Of a stretch of 64,000 bases of DNA, positions 52,055 through 61,048 are shown piece by piece. The stretch is from Saccharospirillum salsuginis (GTDB lineage: Bacteria; Pseudomonadota; Gammaproteobacteria; Pseudomonadales; Natronospirillaceae): positions 124,001 to 188,000 of the forward strand of contig NZ_BMXR01000006.1 of the NCBI RefSeq assembly GCF_014651855.1, in the 5' to 3' direction. A program made the translations under genes and the position numbers. Under the pieces are notes generated by a model that did no database searches, was not told where the DNA came from, and saw nothing but the letters and a program-made list of their open reading frames with translations. The number at the start of each line of letters is the position of its first letter. The first letter of the stretch is position 1.

Positions 52055-52657
52055 ATGCCCACAATCACTGATGAATCCAGTCTATACACACAACTGCGTG
52101 ACAAGGCGGTAGCGCAGCTGGAAACGGGCTCGACACGGACAACAGGCCACTGGTCGATGGGCGTTGACGCCCTGCGGCTTCTGCATCGACTGTCCAGCGA
52201 CCCGGACCACGCCGAAGACGCCATCAAGCTGCTCCATGAATTGCAGGTGCATCAGGTGGAGCTTGATTTGCAGAACGAAGCCATCCAGTCCCATGAACAC
52301 GAACGGGTCGAGGTTTTCCAGCGGTACCAGGCCCTCTACGAGCGCGCGCCCTTTGCCTATTTTGTTGTCGATGTCGAAGGCAAGGTCATTCAAGGCAACC
52401 AGGCCGCGGCGGAGCTCTTTGGTATTGCACCGGAACAACTGGAAGGCCAGCGCATCAGCAGCTTTTTGAATGACCGGAACCGGCCGCAGCTGCTGGACTT
52501 GCTGCGGCAGGTCGCAGACAGCGGTATGAGGCGTGCCTGCGTTATCGAAGCCAGCGAAGCCGAGTCGTTTTCCCGGCCGCTGACGTTCCAGGCATCCCGG
52601 GCGCCAGGGCAGGCGTCTATTTTACTGGCCTGCTTCGAGGGCGTGCATGCGGAGTAA
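52055..52657 (+). CDS. PAS-domain protein
   Basis: 200 residues from ATG 52055, which follows CCAGGAGG. A helical N-terminal half (LLHELQVHQVELDLQNEAIQS, a signalling helix) leads into one PAS domain (YERAPFAYFVVDVEGKVIQGNQAAAELFGI). No kinase or output domain. It is 63 bp upstream of the CheB-CheR hybrid, with which PAS-only proteins of this type usually work. Confidence 0.8.
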   Translation: MPTITDESSLYTQLRDKAVAQLETGSTRTTGHWSMGVDALRLLHRLSSDPDHAEDAIKLLHELQVHQVELDLQNEAIQSHEHERVEVFQRYQALYERAPFAYFVVDVEGKVIQGNQAAAELFGIAPEQLEGQRISSFLNDRNRPQLLDLLRQVADSGMRRACVIEASEAESFSRPLTFQASRAPGQASILLACFEGVHAE

Positions 52658-52720
52658 TCCGAACCCCGTATTGGAAGTCGTTCGTGCATTGAAGGCCGTG
52701 AGGCCCGAGGCTGTGCCCCG

Positions 52721-55261
52721 GTGAGCACTCGCATATTGGGGTTGGGGGCGTCCGCCGGTGGTTTGGCGCCACTCGAAGCATTTCTCGCCCAGGTTCCACC
52801 CGACAGCGGCCTGGCGTATGTGGTGGTCCAACACCTCGACCCGACCCATAAGGCCATGCTTCCCGACCTGCTCCAGCGCGTCACCTCGATGCCGGTACGG
52901 GAAGCGACCCAGGGCATGCCCATCGAACCCGACTGTGTGTATGTGATTCCGCCGAATACGGAAATCAGCGTCGCGGACGGCCATCTCAACCTCGCAGTGC
53001 CCATGGAACCCCGGGGGATGCGTTTACCGGTCGACGTGCTGTTTTCATCCCTGGCCAGCGCCCGGGGAGACCAGGCCATTGGGGTGGTTCTTTCCGGTAT
53101 GGGGTCCGACGGCACCCAGGGGCTAAAGGCGATCAAGGCCGTCGGTGGCCTGACGGCGGTGCAACAGCCCGACACGGCGCAGTTCGATGCCATGCCCAAA
53201 AGCGCCATCGCCGCGCAGTGCGCCGATCTCATCGCGCCGCCGGACGATTTGCCCGCCCGCATCCTGTCCTGCATTGCCCAGACACCGGACATTGGTACCG
53301 CCGACGAGCCATTGACGGAGCCTGAATCGGAAGAATCGACGCCCATGCAGCAGATCCTTCGTCTGCTGCAAACCCGTACCCGCCATGACTTTTCGCTCTA
53401 CAAACCCAGTACGCTGAACCGTCGCATGGAGCGACGCATGGCAATTCACGAACTCGAAAACCTGGCGGACTATGCGGATTTTCTGGAGCGTAACCCCCAG
53501 GAAGTCGATCTGCTGTTCAAGGAAGTACTCATCGGGGTAACCCGCTTCTTTCGGGATGCTCCGGTCTGGGAGTATCTGGCCGATACCACACTTCCGGCAC
53601 TGCTGACGCGACCGGACCGGGAGCCCAACTTGCGCGCCTGGGTGGTTGGCTGCTCAACCGGTGAAGAAGCCTATTCGCTGGCCATGATTTTCACCGAAGC
53701 GCTGGACCGGTTACCCAGGCCGCATAACATCACCTTGCAGATTTTCGCCACCGACCTGAGCCCGGACGCCATCGCCACCGCGCGTCGCGGTTTCTACCCC
53801 GCGGATATCCGCGACACGGTTTCCCCGGAGCGACTGGCGCGTTTTTTCAGTGCGGAGGGAAGCGGCTATCGAATCAACCGGGACATTCGCGACCGGGTGC
53901 TGTTTGCCCAGCACGATGTTGTCCTCGACCCGCCGTTTACCCGTCTCGACCTGATTTCCTGCCGCAACCTGTTGATTTACTTCGATCAAAGCCTGCAGCG
54001 CAAACTCATGCCCCTGTTCCACTACAGCCTGCGCCCCGAAGGGTTCCTGTTGTTGGGCAGTTCGGAAACGGTTGGACGTTACGATAAACTGTATACCCCG
54101 GTTCAATCCAAATTGCGGCTGTTTCAGCGCAAGGATAAAACCCTGATCGGCAATGACCGGTTGTCGGTCGAGTCGTTTCCACCCCTGTCCTGGATCGCCA
54201 AGGAGCTTCCCGTGTCCGCCACCTCTTCAACTCACCCGACACACGACAACCTGCAAGCGGCCGCGGATCAGGTGTTGCTCCAGGTCTATGCCCCGGCCGC
54301 GGTGGTGGTGAACGATGAGGGTGACATCGTTTACATCAGCGGGCGTACGGGGAAATACCTGGAACCGGCCGCTGGCAAAGCCAACCTGAATTTCCACGCC
54401 ATGGTGCGCGAAGACCTGCGCGCGCCCATTGGCCGTGCCCTGCGACAGGCCGCGAAACAGAGCGAACCGCTGTACCTGCAGGGTTTGCAGGTGCAACTGC
54501 CCGGCGGTGTGATTCAAAGCGTCGATGTCACTGTACAGGCGTTGCGCGAGCCCACGGCCCTTCGTGGAATGAAGATGATCGTGTTTCGCGATGTCTCCCC
54601 CGCTCGAGCCGATGCGGGAGGCAAACGGAAATCGACAACGGTGCAGCAGTCCCACGCTGAAGAACTGCAACACTACCACGATGAAATACAGGCACTGCGG
54701 GAGGAAAACCGCGTCTCCCGGGAGGAGTTGCAATCGGCCAATGAGGAATTGCAATCGACCAATGAAGAGCTGCAGTCGACGAACGAAGAACTGACCACCT
54801 CGAAAGAGGAAATGCAGTCCATGAACGAGGAACTGCAAACCATCAACTCGGAAATGCAGACCAAGCTCGACGACCTCGCTTTGGCTCAAAGCGACATGAA
54901 CAATCTGCTTAACAGCATCGACATCGCGATTCTGTTTCTCGACCAGAATTTGAATATCCGTCGCTTCACCGACCGTGCATCGAAAATCATCAACATCCGC
55001 GAAAGCGACATCGGCCGCCCCCTCAGTGATTTCACCACCATCCTGGAATACCCGGACCTGAACGACGACGCCCGGACCACCTTGAACACTCTGGCGTTTT
55101 CCGAAAAACAAATCACCACCACCGACGGCCGCTGGTTCACAGTACGGATCATGCCGTATCGTCGGCTGGATAATGTGATCGACGGTGTGGTGATTACCCT
55201 AGTCGATATCACCGAGACCAAGGAACTGGAGCAGGCCCTGCGCAAGGATTTGGATTCCTGA
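52721..55261 (+). CDS. CheB-CheR-PAS hybrid chemotaxis/signalling protein
   Basis: 846 residues, GTG start. CheB methylesterase domain at ~1-185 (Ser in GASAGGLAPLEAFL, His in VVQHLDPTH, Asp in SGMGSDGTQGL), CheR methyltransferase at ~215-470 (FFRDAPVWEYL, WVVGCSTGEEAYSLAM, DLSPDAIATARRGFY). A PAS-like segment follows at ~510-620, then a coiled coil of EELQSTNEELQST heptads at ~650-720 and a final PAS at ~725-840. No histidine kinase domain follows, though many relatives have one. It may modify chemoreceptor-like proteins or act as a light/redox sensor. Confidence 0.9.
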   Translation: MSTRILGLGASAGGLAPLEAFLAQVPPDSGLAYVVVQHLDPTHKAMLPDLLQRVTSMPVREATQGMPIEPDCVYVIPPNTEISVADGHLNLAVPMEPRGMRLPVDVLFSSLASARGDQAIGVVLSGMGSDGTQGLKAIKAVGGLTAVQQPDTAQFDAMPKSAIAAQCADLIAPPDDLPARILSCIAQTPDIGTADEPLTEPESEESTPMQQILRLLQTRTRHDFSLYKPSTLNRRMERRMAIHELENLADYADFLERNPQEVDLLFKEVLIGVTRFFRDAPVWEYLADTTLPALLTRPDREPNLRAWVVGCSTGEEAYSLAMIFTEALDRLPRPHNITLQIFATDLSPDAIATARRGFYPADIRDTVSPERLARFFSAEGSGYRINRDIRDRVLFAQHDVVLDPPFTRLDLISCRNLLIYFDQSLQRKLMPLFHYSLRPEGFLLLGSSETVGRYDKLYTPVQSKLRLFQRKDKTLIGNDRLSVESFPPLSWIAKELPVSATSSTHPTHDNLQAAADQVLLQVYAPAAVVVNDEGDIVYISGRTGKYLEPAAGKANLNFHAMVREDLRAPIGRALRQAAKQSEPLYLQGLQVQLPGGVIQSVDVTVQALREPTALRGMKMIVFRDVSPARADAGGKRKSTTVQQSHAEELQHYHDEIQALREENRVSREELQSANEELQSTNEELQSTNEELTTSKEEMQSMNEELQTINSEMQTKLDDLALAQSDMNNLLNSIDIAILFLDQNLNIRRFTDRASKIINIRESDIGRPLSDFTTILEYPDLNDDARTTLNTLAFSEKQITTTDGRWFTVRIMPYRRLDNVIDGVVITLVDITETKELEQALRKDLDS

Positions 55262-55345
55262 TCAACCTGTACACGTCAGCTGGGTAGACCACAGTGGGAC
55301 TACGCTGCCTTTTCAGCAGTGTGGTCCTGTTCGGCTATTAAAACG

Positions 55346-55471
55346 GGGTAGTGTCACGGTTGAACGAGTCGGAACATTTGATTCTCGCCGCTCGAACAAT
55401 TTCCGGCGTGTGTCGAACGTTTGTATAGCATTGATTTCCTTTCCGGGTGTTTAACAGGGTCGACACTACCC
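55346..55471. mobile_element. MITE-like element with 10-bp terminal inverted repeats
   Basis: GGGTAGTGTC (55346-55355) and GACACTACCC (55462-55471) are perfect complements at the ends of a 126-bp AT-mixed non-coding stretch, and the match continues imperfectly inward (GTTGAAC against GTTAAAC). No transposase. No clear target duplication could be defined. It lies between the CheB-CheR gene and a small ORF. Confidence 0.5.
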
Positions 55472-55518
55472 AAAAAGTGCTCTAGATTGAAGGTAACCCT
55501 GCTGGAGGCACTATCTGC

Positions 55519-55794
55519 ATGTCCCATCTGACCGAGGCCGTCGAACGGCTGCGTATTCTCGTCAATGACCCCACCCACGCCCTAACCGCCGAATGGCTGG
55601 CGGATCAGTGCGGGTGCGACCCTCAAACCATGCGTCAGGCGCTGGCCGGCGATCTGGACAGCCTGCCGGACGGCAACCATCAATTCCTGTTCGAATTGGA
55701 CAAGGGCATACGGAACGACCCGAGCCGTGGCGCCAGACTGGATGATCTGGTGGCCGAGCTGCCGGCGGGTCGCCCCCGGAAGCACGTGCACTGA
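55519..55794 (+). CDS. Small hypothetical protein
   Basis: 91 residues, not recognised. Helical and acidic in the middle (DSLPDGNHQFLFELDKG) with a basic tail (GRPRKHVH). The region WLADQCGCDPQTMRQALAG could be a small helix-turn-helix. CTGGAGG lies 12 bases before the ATG. GC-rich third positions support coding. Confidence 0.6.
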   Translation: MSHLTEAVERLRILVNDPTHALTAEWLADQCGCDPQTMRQALAGDLDSLPDGNHQFLFELDKGIRNDPSRGARLDDLVAELPAGRPRKHVH

Positions 55795-55847
55795 GTTCAC
55801 CCGTTTCTGGTTGTGTGCCTATCGAACGGCCCTCCAAGGGCCGTGTT

Positions 55848-57332
55848 TCATTCAATGAATGACTGAACGTCTTTAGCGAACTCAGCATTCACATCCGGCC
55901 ATGAATAAAACATGTGCCCGCCGCTATAGAGCCGCTCGCTGATTCGGTCTTGCACCGAATCCACCAGATTCGACTGGTTCAATATCCGTTTCGAAGCGAA
56001 ATACGGCGTCACCATGTCATAGCGACCGTGAACAATCATGGTCCGCATCGATGTATTGAGCGTCATACCGGCGCGGAAGTCATCCACTGAAGCCGTTAGC
56101 TCGAACAAGTCAAACTGCTTTTCGTCGTTTTTCCAGTTCTTGAAGGCTTCCATGTTCAGGATGGTGTATTCCAGCGGCGTTTCCACGCCGAGTTCCTCGA
56201 AATACCACTGGTTGAGGGCGGTCTGGAAGACGTGCATGTCCGGGAAGAGGGAGCGTTCGATCGCCAGCTCGTTGTTGGTACGATGCGGGAAGGGGTCCAG
56301 GGTGGACTGGCTGCCATCGTACAGGTCGACGATTTCCCCGTGTTCCTGGCGGACCATACGGCCGTAATCGTGAATCGGTATGCGCCCGCCGGCTTTACTG
56401 ACGACGTCCACGTTCAATCCGATCAGGTCCGCAACCTGGCTCAACAGGCTCTGGCGTTTCTCATCCGCCATGAGGGCACCGGAGACCAGTACGGGGGCGT
56501 AGTCTTCCAGGCTGAACCGCTCGGCTTCCTGTAAGACGTCGTCCATGGGCGTGTCCGACGAGAAATACCGGCCAATGCCGTGATGGTGAGCGATGGCGGC
56601 ATAGGTGGGCAGCAAGTTGACCCACTGGCTGGTGCTCAGTTCGGAATCCGAGGCGTCCCGGAATTGCCAGATGGGGGATATGCTGACGATGCCGGCCATG
56701 CCCAACCCATAGGCGTTGTTGAGCAAGCGTGCCATGCGGCAGGCGCGGAAGCCGCCGTAGCTTTCACCGGCGAAATAGAGCGGACGTGTCCACAGTTTGT
56801 GTTCGCGCAGAAAACGGCGCATGAATTGACCGAGTGTGTCCAGATCCTTCTGAACAGCCCAGTACGGGTTCTTGTCGTCAGCTTCGGGCTTTTTCTTTTC
56901 GGAGTCTTCTTTTGTGGAAGATGGGATCAGGTGGCTGAAGCCGGTTCCGATCGGGTCGATGAAGACCAGGTCCGCGAATGCGAGCCAGCTCGACTGTTCG
57001 GTCGAAAGTGTTCGTTGAGTGGTATCGAATCGCCCGTCGGAATTGCGGGCGACGGCCACCGGGCCGGCGCAGGCGAAGTGCAGGAACACGGATGATGCAC
57101 CCGGGCCGCCGTTGACGAGAAACACGATGGGGCGGTCGGGCTCCGGGTCCGACGCCAGATACGCCGTATGAAACAGCCGGGCTTTTGGCTCGTCTTTATC
57201 ATAGATATCCAGCCAGTCGGCGATCACCTCGGTTTCGACATCGCCGTTGGCCAGGTTGAATGTCCGGGTTACCCGGGCGCCTTTGTGGGGAGAGGCCGTC
57301 GAATCCTGTGAGGGCTTTTCCTGGTCTGTCAT
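55848..57332 (-). CDS. S10-family serine carboxypeptidase-like protein
   Basis: 494 residues. The catalytic set of the family is visible: oxyanion loop FLVNGGPGASSVFL, nucleophile Ser in GESYGGFRACRMA, Asp in VHGRYDMVTPY and His in LYSGGHMFY. No signal peptide or membrane segment at the N terminus (MTDQEKPSQDSTASP), which suggests a cytoplasmic peptidase. Upstream neighbour on the same strand is read from the far side; the M48 gene follows in operon order upstream of it by 25 bp. Confidence 0.85.
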   Translation of the reverse strand: MTDQEKPSQDSTASPHKGARVTRTFNLANGDVETEVIADWLDIYDKDEPKARLFHTAYLASDPEPDRPIVFLVNGGPGASSVFLHFACAGPVAVARNSDGRFDTTQRTLSTEQSSWLAFADLVFIDPIGTGFSHLIPSSTKEDSEKKKPEADDKNPYWAVQKDLDTLGQFMRRFLREHKLWTRPLYFAGESYGGFRACRMARLLNNAYGLGMAGIVSISPIWQFRDASDSELSTSQWVNLLPTYAAIAHHHGIGRYFSSDTPMDDVLQEAERFSLEDYAPVLVSGALMADEKRQSLLSQVADLIGLNVDVVSKAGGRIPIHDYGRMVRQEHGEIVDLYDGSQSTLDPFPHRTNNELAIERSLFPDMHVFQTALNQWYFEELGVETPLEYTILNMEAFKNWKNDEKQFDLFELTASVDDFRAGMTLNTSMRTMIVHGRYDMVTPYFASKRILNQSNLVDSVQDRISERLYSGGHMFYSWPDVNAEFAKDVQSFIE

Positions 57333-57357
57333 GGTGGGGCTCCTTTAAGGGGGTGTG

Positions 57358-58185
57358 TTACCGCAGTTCGTCAGCGTTCGTCACAATACGTACCGGGTGG
57401 ACTCTGGACTTTGTTAGAGAGGGGTTCAACGGTTTCAGCTCATTGCCCAGGTCTCGCAACATTTCCATGCGGTTGTCAGGCGAGGGGTGGGTGCTCAGAA
57501 ATTCAGGCCCGCCACCGCCGGCTTCGGACATCTTGCGCCAGAGCGAGACGGCTGCTTCCGGCCGGTAGCCGGCCCGGGTGGCCAGTTCTATGCCGATTTC
57601 GTCGGCTTCGCGCTCCGCATCGCGGCTGTTGGGCAGTTGCAGGGCGAGTTGCGCCGCAATGGCACTGCCGGTGAGCACATAGCCGTTCTGATCGGTCACT
57701 TTCGAGGTCACCGCCAGCCCGGCATTGACCAGTACGGCGCGGGACATCTTTTCGGCGGTGTGGTGGGCCAGCGCATGGGAGATTTCGTGTCCCATGATCT
57801 GGGCGATCTCGTCATCCGTCAGCTCCAGCTTGGTGACAATGCCGCTGTAAATCGCCATGCGGCCACCGGCCATGCACCAGGCGTTCAGCGTTTCCGGGTC
57901 GTCGATGATCGCGACGCTCCACTCCCAATCCGCCGTGTCCGGGTACTTTTTAATGGCCTCCGTGACCAGGCGACCGGTAATGGTGGAAATGCGGTCGGTC
58001 CAGGCCGGGTCGGAGATCAGCTGATGCTCCTTTGTCACTTCGGTCACCGTACTGGCATAAGCCGATTTCGACTCACTGATCGCCTGTTCCGGGGAAATCA
58101 GCATCAGTTGGGAGCGGCCTGTGGGGCTGGTGGCACAGGCTGAGAGCAGCAACAAGGCCAGCCCGGTTATCAATAGGTGTCTCAT
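57358..58185 (-). CDS. M48-family metallopeptidase, lipoprotein
   Basis: 275 residues from ATG 58185 (MRHLLITGLALLLLSAC), a lipoprotein signal with lipobox LLSAC; a longer frame upstream has no signal sequence and is rejected. Zinc motif HEISHALAHH (HExxH) and the third ligand in EADEIGIELA. The order fits BepA/LoiP-like periplasmic quality-control proteases anchored in the outer membrane. The gene precedes the S10-like peptidase in the same transcript. Confidence 0.9.
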   Translation of the reverse strand: MRHLLITGLALLLLSACATSPTGRSQLMLISPEQAISESKSAYASTVTEVTKEHQLISDPAWTDRISTITGRLVTEAIKKYPDTADWEWSVAIIDDPETLNAWCMAGGRMAIYSGIVTKLELTDDEIAQIMGHEISHALAHHTAEKMSRAVLVNAGLAVTSKVTDQNGYVLTGSAIAAQLALQLPNSRDAEREADEIGIELATRAGYRPEAAVSLWRKMSEAGGGGPEFLSTHPSPDNRMEMLRDLGNELKPLNPSLTKSRVHPVRIVTNADELR

Positions 58186-58567
58186 GAATCGTCCTTTCTG
58201 TATGGTCGCAAGTTGTACTGGTGAGAAAAATACCACAAAAGAAATCGGCACTCGTAGCCAGTGATTACCCCGTAAGGTATGTCCGGGCTTGAGTATAGCT
58301 GCCCGCCACCCGGTGGAAAACAAGACATCGAGATGAGAATTTGGTCACACCATTTCCAGCTTATCTCCACATAAACCGCTTTACCGGGGCTTGTCATGGC
58401 CTTTTTGCCATCGAGCGTCTCAGGAGCAGTTGACCAGGCCCCCTTATCTGGTCAATCTGGCCCGGAAAAACCAATGTCTGCGACGAACTGAAGCCCAGCC
58501 TCACTGTCAGTAAACCCGGTCAGTTCACAGTAGTGAACATGGCCAAGTATTGGAAGACACACCAGAA
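58186..58567. other. Non-coding divergent region
   Basis: Divergent spacer between the M48 protease operon and the membrane protein gene. AGGAC before 58185 (minus strand) is a ribosome binding site; the rest has no recognisable gene. I see no convincing promoter boxes or repeats. Confidence 0.4.
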
Positions 58568-59341
58568 ATGAGTGATATCAGAGACCGCTTTGAAAAAGGA
58601 CTTGGACTAGCATCGGTCGCTATGCTGATCGCGATGGTCGCGCTGCCATTGGTGAACTACCTGTTCAGTTCTGTTTTCGGTATCCGTTGGTTGACGAATG
58701 CATCCGGAGATATAGAGGCCTGGTTTTTCCTGGTGCTGAATGGGGGCGCCTTATTGAGTACGTTGATCTTTCTGTGGCCCTATAGTGTCAGCAGGACGTC
58801 TGGCCGCTCGTTTATCCGGCATAGCTATCTGACTCTGGTCGTCGCTCAGGTAGCGCTCGTTGTAGGTGTGGCGATTTCGACCTACTGGATGGAAGGTGCC
58901 ACTTTCTCAGGGGGGAGTTATATTTACAGTGCTTTCTTATGGGTAATGTTCCTACTGTTTGTTGGCTTACACTACTTTTTGTATCAAGTGGTAGTTGGTT
59001 ACTTGGCTTCCGGTACCGCACGTGCCATCTCTCTCGGTGGGTTTGTTGCTATCGCGCTCTGGTTTGTCTTGTATTGGGTTCCAGAGCCCATTCTTCGAAG
59101 ACTCAGTGATTCCATGTTGTTTGGGCAGACACCGGTAACCGTAGGTATGGATTTATTCGGTGTGTTGTTCGGGATAATGCAATATTTATTTGTCGCCTTG
59201 ATACCGTTCTATCTGGTGTCCCTGGTATCGAAAAAACAGTTTTATATCAGTCCATGGATGCATGTTGTATATGCCTATTCCGGTATCACTGGTGGGGCAG
59301 GATACTTCGCAGTGGTCTATACATTGATGGGTTCGGGGTGA
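58568..59341 (+). CDS. Integral membrane protein of unknown function
   Basis: 257 residues from ATG 58568 (MSDIRDRFEKGLG); a TTG 18 bases upstream is less likely. About seven hydrophobic segments: for example ASVAMLIAMVALPLVNYLF, LTLVVAQVALVVGVA, FLWVMFLLFVGLHYFLYQVV and FVAIALWFVLYWV. No motif recognised. More AT-rich than its neighbours. Confidence 0.65.
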   Translation: MSDIRDRFEKGLGLASVAMLIAMVALPLVNYLFSSVFGIRWLTNASGDIEAWFFLVLNGGALLSTLIFLWPYSVSRTSGRSFIRHSYLTLVVAQVALVVGVAISTYWMEGATFSGGSYIYSAFLWVMFLLFVGLHYFLYQVVVGYLASGTARAISLGGFVAIALWFVLYWVPEPILRRLSDSMLFGQTPVTVGMDLFGVLFGIMQYLFVALIPFYLVSLVSKKQFYISPWMHVVYAYSGITGGAGYFAVVYTLMGSG

Positions 59342-59428
59342 AGTGATGGTCAGGTTATGCAGGGAGGCCTGAACGTCAGTCAACACTTTGATTCAGAATT
59401 CAATTCTGACAGGTTCTCACCTAACCCA

Positions 59429-59983
59429 TCAGCGCCGCCGACCAAACCACATCCTGCCTATTAGGTTATCCTTAATCCGGAACTGGTGGTACAGCGCCGC
59501 ACCCAGGTGCAGCAAGATGAACACCAGCAGTAAGGTGGAGTACAGCCCGTGTCCGCTGCGCACCGGGTGTCCATTGAAGGATTCCGGCAGGGCCTGGTTA
59601 GCACCGCCGAAGACGATGGTGAACAGGTTGGTGCCGGCGGGGTAGAGGTCCGGTACCAGCGCCAGGACGATGCCGGTGATCACCTGTGAAAAGAGCAGGA
59701 AGTACAGCAGGAAATGTACGGTCTTCCGGGCCCGGTTCATCCAGACTCGTTCTGTGTCCGCCGCCGGCGGTCTGGCGGTGGTGTACCGGGTAATCAGCCG
59801 GATTACGAGCAGGGTCCCCAGGAACAACCCCACTATCATGTGGATGCGCAGCATCGATACCTTGTCTGGATCGGAATTGGGCGTAGGGTCCAGGCCGAGC
59901 TTCGCGGTCAACAGGGTGGCGATGACCAGCAGAGCCATAAGCCAGTGGAGGGTCACGAACAGAGGGTGGTAACGGCTGACCAT
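59429..59983 (-). CDS. Cytochrome b561-type membrane protein
   Basis: 184 residues from ATG 59983, with GAGAGAGG upstream. Four hydrophobic helices with histidines at the expected heme positions: YHPLFVTLHWLMAL, RIHMIVGLF, KTVHFLLYFLL and LHLGAALYHQF. This YodB/CybB type passes electrons between quinol and periplasmic or superoxide acceptors. Confidence 0.88.
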   Translation of the reverse strand: MVSRYHPLFVTLHWLMALLVIATLLTAKLGLDPTPNSDPDKVSMLRIHMIVGLFLGTLLVIRLITRYTTARPPAADTERVWMNRARKTVHFLLYFLLFSQVITGIVLALVPDLYPAGTNLFTIVFGGANQALPESFNGHPVRSGHGLYSTLLLVFILLHLGAALYHQFRIKDNLIGRMWFGRRR

Positions 59984-60214
59984 GGTTGCCTCTCTCAACA
60001 GTTGGAATCACCGAGTTGAGATCAGTTTAGGTGATTGCCGGTGGTTACACCCCTGTCGGATAGTCTTACACCCGGAAATTTCGAATACCCATCGAATCGC
60101 CGGCTGTATATTCCCTGTGTGGGCAAGTGGTTGTTATGCCGGGCCTTCCTCCTCCAGGGCCTGGATTATGCTTCCTCATTCGGGATCTAACCCTGGATGT
60201 AAAGGAGGGGCCTC

Positions 60215-61048
60215 ATGAAATTGCTTGCTCCACTCTTTCTGGCTTTGGGGGCCGGTTTCAGCCTGCCCAGCCTGGCCATTCCCGTCTACTGGAACGTCTT
60301 CAATATCGAGGGCGAATCCGATATCGGTGCCGATCTGGTTACCTATGGTTCCCTGTCGGATATGTTGTCGGATTCCAACCGAACCAGCGTGAACTCCCTC
60401 TCCGGCTTTGGCGCCAACGTGGTCGGCGGCGGGTCCGATGGGTCGTCCCTGTGGAATGTGTTCAACATCGAAGGCGAGTCCGATATCGGTGCCGATATTG
60501 TCACTTACTCCTCCGTTTCCGACATGCTGGCGGATACCAACCGCACCAGTGTGAATTCGCTGGGCGGTTTTGGCGCGAACATCGTCGGCAGCGGGTCGGA
60601 CGGCGATGTCTACTGGAATGTCTTCAATATCGAAGGTGAATCCGATATTGGGGCGGATATCGTGACCTACGGCTCACTGACCGACATGCTGGCGGATTCC
60701 AACCGAACCAGTGTGAACTCCCTGAGCGGTTTCGGCGCGAACATCGTTGGCAGCGGTTCGGACGGCGATACCTATTGGAATGTCTTCAATATTGAAGGCG
60801 AGTCCGATATCGGGGCGGACATTGTGACTTACGATACGCTGGCCGACATGTTGGCGGATGCCAACCGAACCAGTGTGAATTCGCTGGGCGGTTTCGGTGC
60901 GAACATTGTCGGCAGTGGGGCGTTCAACGTCGACGCACCGCTGCCCGATCCGGATCCGTTCCCTGTGCCTGAGCCATCAAGCTGGTTGTTGTTGGGGGTG
61001 GGGATGGCCGGCCTGGTTCTGAGTCGCCGTCGGGAAAGATGCTCCTAG
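60215..61048 (+). CDS. PEP-CTERM sorted protein with four tandem repeats
   Basis: 277 residues. Signal peptide MKLLAPLFLALGAGFSLPSLA, then four nearly identical 54-residue repeats (each with NVFNIEGESDIGAD and NRTSVNSL and GFGAN). A DPDPFPVPEPSSWLLLGVG tail follows, with a membrane helix and an Arg-rich end: the PEP-CTERM signal processed by an EpsH/XrtA exosortase. AAAGGAGGGGCCTC precedes the ATG. Surface or exopolysaccharide-associated role expected. The 3' end overlaps the opposing gene by 4 bases. Confidence 0.88.
   Translation: MKLLAPLFLALGAGFSLPSLAIPVYWNVFNIEGESDIGADLVTYGSLSDMLSDSNRTSVNSLSGFGANVVGGGSDGSSLWNVFNIEGESDIGADIVTYSSVSDMLADTNRTSVNSLGGFGANIVGSGSDGDVYWNVFNIEGESDIGADIVTYGSLTDMLADSNRTSVNSLSGFGANIVGSGSDGDTYWNVFNIEGESDIGADIVTYDTLADMLADANRTSVNSLGGFGANIVGSGAFNVDAPLPDPDPFPVPEPSSWLLLGVGMAGLVLSRRRERCS
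60290..60937 (+). repeat. Four 162-bp tandem repeats in the PEP-CTERM gene
   Basis: Repeat units begin at TGG codons 60290, 60452, 60614 and 60776, exactly 162 bp (54 codons) apart. Synonymous differences are scattered among units, so amino-acid sequence is kept more than DNA sequence, which suggests selection on the protein and not very recent duplication. Confidence 0.9.

Noticed and set aside
53123..53449. Minus-strand frames across the CheB-CheR gene
   Set aside because: Shadows of a gene with complete domains; no ribosome binding sites.
57487..58143. 218-codon plus-strand frame opposite the M48 protease
   Set aside because: Antisense shadow; the HExxH and lipobox on the minus strand settle the coding strand.
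60127..60639. 170-codon frame overlapping the PEP-CTERM gene
   Set aside because: Arg-rich shadow of the repeats in another frame; the PEP-CTERM frame has a signal peptide and a sorting tail.
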